From the NCBI GenBank assembly GCA_903845125.1, contig CAIMWS010000043.1, forward strand, positions 1-64,000: a stretch of DNA of 64,000 bases, given 5' to 3'. The DNA is from an uncultured Verrucomicrobiota bacterium. GTDB taxonomy: Bacteria > Verrucomicrobiota > Verrucomicrobiia > Limisphaerales > UBA1319. Below the pieces are notes generated by a model. The model did no database searches, was not told the DNA's origin, and was given only the letters and a program-made list of their open reading frames with translations. The translations under genes and the position numbers were made by a program. Shown piece after piece: positions 21,301-29,964 of this stretch (positions are counted from its first letter, which is position 1; each line of letters starts with the position of its first letter).

Positions 21301-22694
21301 GCCTGGCCCGCATATTCAACCTGGATGCTCTGGCTCGAAGCCACCTCGCCGCTGTCCCAAAGATCACCCTGGTCTTGGGCGAGCAACTCCGGGGTCGAGG
21401 CGACGAGCACCTGATACCTGGTCTGCCGTTCACCGCGCTGGGCGGATTCGATCTCCCAACTCAAACGCGGTTTGGCAGCGTCGATCCCCGAGGGATCCGT
21501 GAGATATTCGCAGCGCAAATTCGCCACGCCGGCCGCGGACGCGGATGAACGATAGACTTTGCGCAGCTTCTCGATATTGCTCCGGATGTTTTTCTGGGTG
21601 GCGTCCCGGGGGGGATCGGGTGGAAACGTGGTCGCCGGGTCTGGCCACGGCGCAAAACCGTATAGACCCACATCCTGGTATTTCGGATCATCCAGCACTT
21701 TTGAAGCGTCATACTCAGTGCTGCCACCGGAAACGCATTGGATCAGCTTGGTGTGGGGGCCAACCATCCGCTGGGTGGCGTCCAACTTCGCCGGGGTGGG
21801 CGTCTCGTTCATCACCCAATCCACCTCACGCAGCATCGCCGAACCCACGACCTGCGGATGTGCCAGGTCGAAACAACTCAGCCAGATGATGCAGCCAGGC
21901 AGGACCGACTTGGCCGCCGTATGAATCCGGCGCCAGCAGCGCTCCAGAGCGCGGCGCTGGAAATCCAAAGTCTCGCCCACTGCCAGCTTATCCTTGCCGG
22001 GAAATGGCCGCCCGAACAATTCCGCATACATCTGCTGCTCACAGGGCAACCACCGGACGGTCTCCTGATCCATCAGCAGCGGCGGGCTGAAAGCCCAATC
22101 AATCATAAAACCGTCAATCCCGGTCTTGGTGAGCGCATCCCGGATGCTGCCTTCCAGGTAGTCCAGGTATTCGCTGGTGAAAGGGATATGAATGGCGCTG
22201 GGGATTCCATAGCTTTGCTCGGGATGCTTCTGGCCCCAGTAGGTGTTGGCGCCCACGCAGAAGTATCCCATGACCTTCACGCCATCCTTATGCGCCAATT
22301 CCGTGATCTGTTTCAGGAAATCATGCTTCAGGCCAGGCTGCACTGGCGCCACTCCGCTTCCTTGGTACCAGGCATAGCCGTTGCAGCTCACACAGAACGT
22401 CTGGATCGCGTTGACCCCCAGATCCCGGTACCATCGATAATGCGCCGCGGGATCCGCCTGCGCAAAGGTGCCCGGCGCCGGAAAGCCATTGGGTCCGCCG
22501 GCCCCCCAGTTGAAGTCGATGCAGAATGCTTTGATGCGGTCGTGCGGATTGGCTCGAGCCCCTGGTTGCAGGACCGCCTGGTTGGCATTCGCCAGATCCG
22601 CCGCCGAAAGGGCCGGCCGGGCGGATAACAGGGCCATTACTGCGACGAACCAGGCTGCCGTGCAGCGTGCATCAAGGCCTAATCGATGGGACAT
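18352..22694 (-). pseudogene. GH78 alpha-L-rhamnosidase with extra N-terminal TIM-barrel-like domain; frame split at a G5 run near 18805-18822
   Basis: ORF 18741..22694 carries the GH78 core (LRCEYLTDPSGIDAAKPRLSWEIES; CGVLGGGEAREKLGYGDGGSFLSGM); ORF 18352..18822 supplies the missing C-terminus (GVLDPERKVTTWPETWSGWGSQ...GVTWVKAHHDSTHG) in another frame. Confidence 0.85.
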
Positions 22695-22732
22695 AGGGAT
22701 GTTTCCTCCGCTGGGTAAATTGTTTCGCCCGG

Positions 22733-24892
22733 TTATTTCTTTTCTTGCTGCTTTTGCACCTCGGTAAACAACGCCGCGAGCTGCTTTTGCCGGGCATCGC
22801 CTTTTTCGGCGTAAACGGTCATCCGTCTGGCCAGGCCACTATACATTTCCAAGGCCACCTGCTCGTAGAACTTATTCAGGGCGGTGGCACGTTGCGGTTT
22901 GATCGGCCGGTAATAACCGGGGCCGGCAACCATCGCCGCCCGCCCTCGATAAGCCTCGCAGGCTTCAATCGTGGCGGAGACGAAGGCACGTTCATAGCCG
23001 GCGCCGGCTTCGGCGGCCAGGCGTTTGCTCAAGGCGGTAAGGACTGCGAAAGGCTTCTGCAATGCTTCCGTCAACTCGGCCGGGGGCGGTGCCAACTGTC
23101 CCTTCTCCGGGACCAGCGCGGGAACCGTGGGATAGGCCACCGTGGAAGCTGCCTCCGGCCAGCGGCCTTCAGTGGTGATCTGGATGCTGGCCTGGTCTGG
23201 CAGTTCGTCATAGACCAGCACCACGGCCTCGGGGGATTGGGTCTTGCTCGGTCGCCCATTGATCTCAACCGATTTGACCTTGGGCCCACCATTGCGGCAG
23301 GTAAGGCGAAGCGTCTTGGCGCCGAACCGCACCGGCTCTTTCTGGGTGAATTGAGTGATCGATCCCGGGATCCGCGGCCGGAGGATGAGGCGATCCCAGC
23401 GATAATCGTAGTCAAACAGCCCGCGGACGGTCGCGGCGGGGATGGCGAAATTATCCGCCGCCACCTTGATCCCGTTACCGTAAAGCCATTTGCCTTCGTC
23501 ATACCAGGAATTGTCGGTATTCTCACCGCGCTGCGACCACGGGGCGTCCATGCGGAAATCCTTGGCCCATTTCATCGCCCGCGTGGCGGAACGCCGGACA
23601 TCCTCAAATTGGCCCAACCGGTAATACATCAGGATCGCCCGGCCTTCGACGGTGGCCCAAACGCCGCCATTGACCCAGTCGCCAAATTGCTGAATGCCTT
23701 CCAAACCCGGCCCGGAGGTACGCCCCCAGGCCCAATACGTATCGTCAAGGCACGGGGCACTCGTGAGGAGAAAGTCGAAAGGGCGAATCGCCGGGAACGC
23801 CGCGATCTGCCGGTATATACTTTCGGAGGTCTGATCGTCGGCCACCCGGAACGCAACCGCATCGGCGTTGGCCACTCCTTCCAGGTAGCCAAACTGCTTT
23901 TGCCCAAGCACGCCGTGTTTGGTGCCGCCGGGTTCCATGGATTTGACGAAATATCCGGCGGGCGCCAGCAAGAGGGATAAGGATTGCCTCGTGATTCTCT
24001 GCCGCCGTTCATATTCGGCAAGGCTGTCTTGGTCCCCCGCCAGCCTGAGGATCTCCACCATCCGGTCCAGCGCCGCGAGGTAGTTAATCGTGAGGCCCGC
24101 CAGGTAACCTTTGCCAAAGGAGCCGTCAGGCTGCCGCACACCGCCGTAGCTGGGCGCCAGGAGATTGCACGCGGGACCGACGAGAAACAGGTTATTGCCG
24201 GGATCACGAGTCCGCTCTATGGAGTCGCAGGCCCGTTTCATTTTCGGCAGATAATAGGCCAACCCCGCGCGGTCCCGGTTGGCCAGTAGTATTTCCGCCT
24301 GCATCACGATGCCAGCCGCAGTGGCCTCGTGGAACCAATCGTGCCGGGCCACATCGCCGTCCCCCTGTTTATACATGATTTTGCCGGGTGCGGCGCAATC
24401 GCCCAGGCAGCCATCGGGCGCCACCAACACCGGGCCGGACCACCCGCCCTGGCGCTTGCCATCGCCCTGATTATCCCAGAAAAGGTCCCAGGATCGCTGC
24501 AATGTGGAAAACCACGGTTCCTGGAGGAAGGGGGTGGCGGCGTAGGAGAATCCGTAGCTGTTCTGGATCCACCAACCCTGCCAGCCCGCGCCTTCGACAA
24601 ATGTATCCCAATCCGGACGATAGATCATCGCCAGGTTTGGCACCACCGCGTTGGGGTGGAAGAAGGCATACGACTCGTCGATCAAACGCAGGAAATCGAC
24701 ATCGCCTGCGCCCGCGCAGTATTTCCCGTCGTAATGGTTCACGGCCGTAGTCGGTGCCAGGTCGGAAATCTCCGCGGCTACCAGGGGTGGGCTTTGGGCT
24801 ACGACCATCAGGGCCACGAGTCGGACCGAGGCGTTGAGGAAGAGATGGACTCGCATGAAGAAGGGGGCTTTGGGCTGGTTTGTTTCATTCAT
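22733..24892 (-). CDS. Secreted protein of unknown function, probable (alpha/alpha)6-type glycosidase (paralogue 1)
   Basis: ORF to 24961; MNETNQ start at 24892 precedes hydrophobic MRVHLFLNASVRLVALMVVAQSPPLVAA; DVDFLRLIDESYAFFHPNAVVPNLAMIYRPDWDTFVEGAGWQGWWIQNSYGF. Confidence 0.65.
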   Translation of the reverse strand: MNETNQPKAPFFMRVHLFLNASVRLVALMVVAQSPPLVAAEISDLAPTTAVNHYDGKYCAGAGDVDFLRLIDESYAFFHPNAVVPNLAMIYRPDWDTFVEGAGWQGWWIQNSYGFSYAATPFLQEPWFSTLQRSWDLFWDNQGDGKRQGGWSGPVLVAPDGCLGDCAAPGKIMYKQGDGDVARHDWFHEATAAGIVMQAEILLANRDRAGLAYYLPKMKRACDSIERTRDPGNNLFLVGPACNLLAPSYGGVRQPDGSFGKGYLAGLTINYLAALDRMVEILRLAGDQDSLAEYERRQRITRQSLSLLLAPAGYFVKSMEPGGTKHGVLGQKQFGYLEGVANADAVAFRVADDQTSESIYRQIAAFPAIRPFDFLLTSAPCLDDTYWAWGRTSGPGLEGIQQFGDWVNGGVWATVEGRAILMYYRLGQFEDVRRSATRAMKWAKDFRMDAPWSQRGENTDNSWYDEGKWLYGNGIKVAADNFAIPAATVRGLFDYDYRWDRLILRPRIPGSITQFTQKEPVRFGAKTLRLTCRNGGPKVKSVEINGRPSKTQSPEAVVLVYDELPDQASIQITTEGRWPEAASTVAYPTVPALVPEKGQLAPPPAELTEALQKPFAVLTALSKRLAAEAGAGYERAFVSATIEACEAYRGRAAMVAGPGYYRPIKPQRATALNKFYEQVALEMYSGLARRMTVYAEKGDARQKQLAALFTEVQKQQEKK

Positions 24893-24974
24893 AGGCACAT
24901 TCGATTTAGGGCGTGTTGGGAATGCTGATTCAAAGCGGCGGCCTTGGTGGTTGAGGTTCATGTTCTATCGTCAG

Positions 24975-27161
24975 TTACTCGTTTGCCGTGGCGAATAACG
25001 CCGCCAGGCGCTTTTGACGGTGGTCTCCTCGGGCAGCGAAATTCGTCATTCGTTGAGCCAATCCCTGGTACATCCCGACCGCTGTCTCCTCGAAGAATTT
25101 GTTCAATCCTTTCTGTCTCTCCGGCGAGATTGGACGGTAATAGCCCGGGCCCGGATCCATTTTGGCCCGCACTGCACAAGCTTTGCATAGTTCCATCGCT
25201 TCCTTGATGAAGGCGCGTTCATAATTCACGCCGGCTTCCGCGGCCAGCAAACCGTTCATGGCGGAGAGAACCTTGAACGGTCGTTTCAGCGCTTCCGGCA
25301 GTTCAGTCGGAGTGAGTGCTTTGAAGTCCGCCATCGGAAGCACGTCCGGGATTCTTGGGTAGGCTGCGGCCGGCGTTGCTTTTGGCCAACCGCCGCCGGT
25401 GGTGATTTCGATTCGCGCCTCAGCCGGCAGTTCCTCATAGGCGAGCATCACCTCGTCGGGCGAGGTGGTTTTGATTTCGCGGCCGTTGACGGTGGCGGAC
25501 CTGACTTGGGGGCCCCCGTTCCGGCAGGACACATAGATTAGTTTTTCACCGAATCGGACTGGTTCCTTCTGCGTATACTGGGTAATGGCCCCGGGAACCC
25601 GGGGGCGGAGAATCACCCGATTCCAGTAATATTCGTAATCGAACAGCCCACGGATCGTGGCCGCCGGGATGGCAAAATTATCAACCATCACCGAGACGCC
25701 GTGAATCTTGAAATTACCGGAGTCAGACCACGGATTGTGCGTGTTCTCGCCGCGTTGCGACCAGGGTTGATCCATACGGAAGTCCTTGGCCCATTTCATG
25801 GCCCGCGTGGCGGAGCGTCGGATATCCTCAAATTTGCCGAGGCGGTAGTACATCAGAATGGCCCGCCCCTCCACCGTGCTCCAGGCCCCGCCATTGACCC
25901 AATCTCCGAACGCATGGAATCCCTCAAAACCTGGCCCGTTCGTATGGCCCCAATTCCAGTAGGTATCGTCCAAGCCAGGCGCGCTGGTCAACAGGAAGTC
26001 AAACGGCCGAATGGCTGGATACGCGGCAATCTGTCGATAAATATTTTCGGCGGTGTGCAGGTCGGCCACCCGCAAGGCCACCGCATCGGCATTGGCCACC
26101 CCTTCCAGGTAGCCAAACCGCTCCTGACCCAGCACACCGTGCCGGGTGCCGCTCGGTTCGATTGATTTCACGAAATAGCCCGCGGGTGCCAGCAACTGGG
26201 ACAGCGATTCCTTCGTTATCCTTTGCCTTCGCTGATACTCCGCAAGCCGCGGCTGGCCAATGGTGAACTTGCTCAACTCCACCATCCGATCCAGCGCAGC
26301 CAGGTAGGTGATCGAGAGGCCGGCCAGGTATCCTTTGCCGAAGGTGCCGTCCGGCTGCTTGACGCCGCCGTAGCTCGGCGCGAGCAGATTGCACGCGGGG
26401 CCTACGAGAAACAGATTGTTCTTCGGATCGCGAGCCTTTTCAATGAAAGCACAGGCCCTTTCCATTTTCGGCAGATAGTGGGCCATCGCCTTCTGATCGC
26501 GGCTGGCCAGGAGCATCTCGGCCTGCACCAGCACCCCGGCGGCGGTGGCTTCGTAGAACCAATCATGCACGTTCAAATCGCCGTCGCCTTGTTTGTAAGC
26601 GATGATTCCGGGGAGTGCAGCATCGCCCAGGCAGCCATCGGGGGCCACCAATCCGTGGTACGATCCGGTGGCCGGACCAACCAGTTTGCCCCGGCGCTTG
26701 CCATCCCCCTGGTTATCCCAGAACAGATCGAACGACCTTTGCACCAGCGAGCACCAGGGCTCCTGCAGAAAAGGGGTCGAGGCGTAGGCGAAACCGTAAC
26801 TGTTCTGGATCCACCAAGCGTCCCAATTGGCTCCTTCAATCAGAAGATCCCATTCGGGTTTGTAGAGCATGGCCAGGTTCGGCACGACCGGGTTGGCATG
26901 GAAAAAGGCAAACGACTCGTCGATCAAACGCAGGAAATCGACGTCGCCCGTGCCCGTGCAAAATTCACCCTCGTAAAGGTTCGGTGTGGGAACTTCCGCG
27001 CCGCCGGCTTTATCCTCACCGGGCGCGCTCGAACCTTGGCAGGTGGCCACCGCCGCCGCCACCACCAAAATGCGGAATGCGCCCAGGAAGCCATTGGCAA
27101 AGATCCTGCCGCGGGGTGTGGAGGAGGCTGCGCCAATGTTCGTTGTGAATATTTTCATCAT
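24975..27161 (-). CDS. Secreted protein of unknown function, tandem paralogue of 22733..24892
   Basis: 728 aa; DVDFLRLIDESFAFFHANPVVPNLAMLYKPEWDLLIEGANWDAWWIQNSYGF aligns along its length with the neighbouring gene. Confidence 0.65.
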   Translation of the reverse strand: MMKIFTTNIGAASSTPRGRIFANGFLGAFRILVVAAAVATCQGSSAPGEDKAGGAEVPTPNLYEGEFCTGTGDVDFLRLIDESFAFFHANPVVPNLAMLYKPEWDLLIEGANWDAWWIQNSYGFAYASTPFLQEPWCSLVQRSFDLFWDNQGDGKRRGKLVGPATGSYHGLVAPDGCLGDAALPGIIAYKQGDGDLNVHDWFYEATAAGVLVQAEMLLASRDQKAMAHYLPKMERACAFIEKARDPKNNLFLVGPACNLLAPSYGGVKQPDGTFGKGYLAGLSITYLAALDRMVELSKFTIGQPRLAEYQRRQRITKESLSQLLAPAGYFVKSIEPSGTRHGVLGQERFGYLEGVANADAVALRVADLHTAENIYRQIAAYPAIRPFDFLLTSAPGLDDTYWNWGHTNGPGFEGFHAFGDWVNGGAWSTVEGRAILMYYRLGKFEDIRRSATRAMKWAKDFRMDQPWSQRGENTHNPWSDSGNFKIHGVSVMVDNFAIPAATIRGLFDYEYYWNRVILRPRVPGAITQYTQKEPVRFGEKLIYVSCRNGGPQVRSATVNGREIKTTSPDEVMLAYEELPAEARIEITTGGGWPKATPAAAYPRIPDVLPMADFKALTPTELPEALKRPFKVLSAMNGLLAAEAGVNYERAFIKEAMELCKACAVRAKMDPGPGYYRPISPERQKGLNKFFEETAVGMYQGLAQRMTNFAARGDHRQKRLAALFATANE

Positions 27162-27179
27162 TCGCAGGGGGGCGTTGGT

Positions 27180-28385
27180 TTAACGGTTGGGGCTTGCCAA
27201 CTGGTTCCGCCGTTTCAGTTCCTCCTCCAACCGCTGCCAGCAATACCATTGCATGCGCGGCAGGTGGAACGGCCCCTTCCACACATTGCCTTTCAAGCGG
27301 GTGGATACGCTGCCATCGCGATGCAGATACCCAAACCATTCCCCGTGCACCGGGTCGGGGAAGTGCGCATAGGACCAATCGTGGACCATTTGGTGCCACC
27401 GGGCATACTTGGATTCGCCGGTGAGCAGGTGCGCCAGGAGGGTGCCGATGATGGCTTCGTTGTGCGGCCACCAGAACTTCATATCGTGCCAATACTCCGT
27501 GCAGGGCAGGCCCTTCACGTCGCGGAAATAATAAATGCCGCCGTGGTCCCGATCCCAGCCCCAGTCCATCATCCAGTCGATGATGGTCGTGCCCAGCCGG
27601 ACCAGGCGCGGATCGTGGTTGCGCAACCGTGCCTCCTCGAGAATGAACCACCCGGCTTCGATGGCATGCCCGGGATTCATCATGCGTCCGTCGAAGGTGT
27701 CGATGAATTCGCCTTGAGGTCCGACGGTTTCCAGCAGGCACTTGAATTCGGGCTTGAGAAAATCCCTTTCAATCTCCGCGATGCACCGGTCAATGACCTC
27801 ATCGCACAAAGGATTGTTGGTGGCCTTCCGCAATTCCTGGGCGGTCACGATCAGGATCATCGGCATGACCAACCCCTTCATGGGGCGGGTGCGCGAATCC
27901 GTCTTGGGCTCGGGCTGGAAGTGCAGCACCCGCTGGAAAAGTTCCAAGGCCTGCTGCGCCGCCTCCTGGTTCCTGGCCGCGATCGAGTAAGCCGCCAGCG
28001 CCACAATGGCGAAAACCTCCGAAAAACAATAACGCCGCTTCCGCAGCGGCCGGCCTTCCCGCGTCACCAGGAAAAACATCCGGCCGTCCTGATCGAAACA
28101 ATGCCGGTTGATGAATTCGATGCCATGCCTGGAATATTCCAGCCATTCCGGGCGCTGTTCCACGGTGTTATACAAGGTGGCCAGGAGCCATGCGAAACGG
28201 CCCTGGAACCAGACCGACTTGTCCGTTTGCAGAACCGCGCCATCCTCACCGAGGGCGGTCAGGTAACCGCCCTGCTCCAAGTCGATGGCGCGTGGCAGCC
28301 AAAACCGCAGGGTGTCGTTCAGCAAACCGTCACGGTAAATGCGGAGATAGGATTTTATAAGGTCCAAGTCCATTTGCGTATCCAT
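27180..28385 (-). CDS. AGE/RnBP family N-acylglucosamine 2-epimerase-like protein
   Basis: ORF track starts at 28697, but MDTQMDLDLIKSYLRIYRDGLLNDTLRFW at 28385 gives about 401 aa, typical for AGE; FDGRMMNPGHAIEAGWFILEEAR, YWHDMKFWWPHNEAIIGTLLAH, HGEWFGYLHRDG. Confidence 0.9.
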   Translation of the reverse strand: MDTQMDLDLIKSYLRIYRDGLLNDTLRFWLPRAIDLEQGGYLTALGEDGAVLQTDKSVWFQGRFAWLLATLYNTVEQRPEWLEYSRHGIEFINRHCFDQDGRMFFLVTREGRPLRKRRYCFSEVFAIVALAAYSIAARNQEAAQQALELFQRVLHFQPEPKTDSRTRPMKGLVMPMILIVTAQELRKATNNPLCDEVIDRCIAEIERDFLKPEFKCLLETVGPQGEFIDTFDGRMMNPGHAIEAGWFILEEARLRNHDPRLVRLGTTIIDWMMDWGWDRDHGGIYYFRDVKGLPCTEYWHDMKFWWPHNEAIIGTLLAHLLTGESKYARWHQMVHDWSYAHFPDPVHGEWFGYLHRDGSVSTRLKGNVWKGPFHLPRMQWYCWQRLEEELKRRNQLASPNR

Positions 28386-28405
28386 ATTGAAAGGTTCAGA
28401 ATGAG

Positions 28406-29872
28406 TTATTCCCGGCCGCTCCCGGCGAGGTGGCCGCGCCGCCAAAACCGCTCGATTTCCTCCAGGCTTCTGCCTTTGGTTTCCGGCACGTATTTCCAGA
28501 AGAACCAGGTGGCCACCGCACAAATGGCGGCGGAAGTAAGAAAAGCCGCCTGCATGCCAAACCGGGCCGAATACCAGGGGAACAGCTGGGCGCTGAGCGC
28601 ATTGGTGCACCAGTTGGCGAAGGTGGCGATGGAAGCCGCCCGCCCGCGGATGCGGTTCGGAAATATCTCCGGCGTGAGCACCCAGATCACCGCACAAATG
28701 GAGAAGGCAATGCTGGCCATATAGACACAGATCACCAGGCCGATCAAAAGACCCACGGTTTTGGAGACGACTGCCCCTTGGGCTGCGAATAGGAACAAGC
28801 CACCCAGAACCGCCAAAGCGAGCGAGACCACGGCCATGCCCCCGACTAATAGCGGGCGCCGCCCCCAGCGGTCGATGACCATGAGCGCCAGGATGGTAAA
28901 GACCAGGTTGATGAGACCAAAGCCCGCCTGGCTGAGCAGCGCGGCGGCATCCTGGTATCCGGCGGCCATGAGAATCTTGGGTCCATAGTAAACGACGATG
29001 TTCACCCCGGATAGTTGCCCAAAAACCGAAAGCATCACCCCCACGAGCAGGGCCAGGCGCAAGCCAGGCCTGAACAGCTCCCGCACGGAGCCTTCCTCAC
29101 GCGCCAGGCCCTCCATTATTTCCTGCTGTTCCCGCCGGGCCGTTTCCGTGCCCCCGATGCGGGCGAGGATGGCCAGGCCGCGTTCCGCCTGCCCGGCCTT
29201 AAGGAGCCAGCGCGGGCTCTCGGGCACGAAGAGCAACAGGACGAAAAACACCACGCACGGCACCATCTCAGCCCCAAACATGCCCCGCCAAAACTCGGCC
29301 ACCAGGGTCCAATGCCAGACGCCATGCCCCCCGAAGGCGGAGGGATTATTCTGCGCGAACTGCAGGATCAGCCAGTTGGACAGGTAGGCCAGCAAGATGC
29401 CGATGACGATGGAAAGCTGGTAAAAGGCCACCAGCCGGCCACGGTGCCTGGGAGGCGCAAACTCCGAGATGTAAAGCGGCGCCAGCACCGACGCCATCCC
29501 CACCCCCACCCCACCGATCCATCGGGCAATGACGAGCACGTTGAACGTGGGTGGGATGGCGGAGTAAAGCGCCGAGACGAACAAAAACACCGCCGAAATC
29601 AACAGGATCGGCTTGCGCCCGAAGCGGTCCCCCAGCACGCCCGACACCGCCGCGCCGAGAATGCAGCCCACCAGGGCCGAGCTGGTGAACCAGCCCTCCA
29701 GCATTTCGGTCAGGCCATATTGCTGTTTGACCCGCTCGACGGTCCCCGAGATGACCGCCGTATCAAAGCCGAACAACAAACCACCCAGTGAAGCCACCAG
29801 GCATACCAGTGACAAAAACAGCAGGCTGCCGCGGGCCTGAACGTCGTTTGGCGGTGGATCAAAGCGGTTCAT
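28406..29872 (-). CDS. MFS sugar porter family transporter
   Basis: 488 aa; GLLFGFDTAVISGTVERVKQQYGL, GDRFGRKPILL, PESPRWLLKAGQAERG, FGQLSGVNIVVYYGP, DRWGRRPLLVGG, PETKGRSLEEIERFW. Confidence 0.95.
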   Translation of the reverse strand: MNRFDPPPNDVQARGSLLFLSLVCLVASLGGLLFGFDTAVISGTVERVKQQYGLTEMLEGWFTSSALVGCILGAAVSGVLGDRFGRKPILLISAVFLFVSALYSAIPPTFNVLVIARWIGGVGVGMASVLAPLYISEFAPPRHRGRLVAFYQLSIVIGILLAYLSNWLILQFAQNNPSAFGGHGVWHWTLVAEFWRGMFGAEMVPCVVFFVLLLFVPESPRWLLKAGQAERGLAILARIGGTETARREQQEIMEGLAREEGSVRELFRPGLRLALLVGVMLSVFGQLSGVNIVVYYGPKILMAAGYQDAAALLSQAGFGLINLVFTILALMVIDRWGRRPLLVGGMAVVSLALAVLGGLFLFAAQGAVVSKTVGLLIGLVICVYMASIAFSICAVIWVLTPEIFPNRIRGRAASIATFANWCTNALSAQLFPWYSARFGMQAAFLTSAAICAVATWFFWKYVPETKGRSLEEIERFWRRGHLAGSGRE

Positions 29873-29964
29873 AGCCTGGCTTGGATTTCATGATTTGCAC
29901 CCGGCCATGCTAAATTGGCCGGCGAGGTTAGTCGATAGCCAAAACAGTTTTGTTCGCCGGTGAA

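Noticed and set aside
28386-28697. N-terminal extension of the AGE epimerase ORF
   Set aside because: Extension overlaps the 3' end of the MFS transporter and is not AGE-like; the start at 28385 gives a normal about 400-aa protein.
26223-28724. 833-aa plus-strand ORF
   Set aside because: Runs antisense across parts of three genes (secreted paralogue, AGE epimerase, MFS transporter), which is implausible for a real gene.
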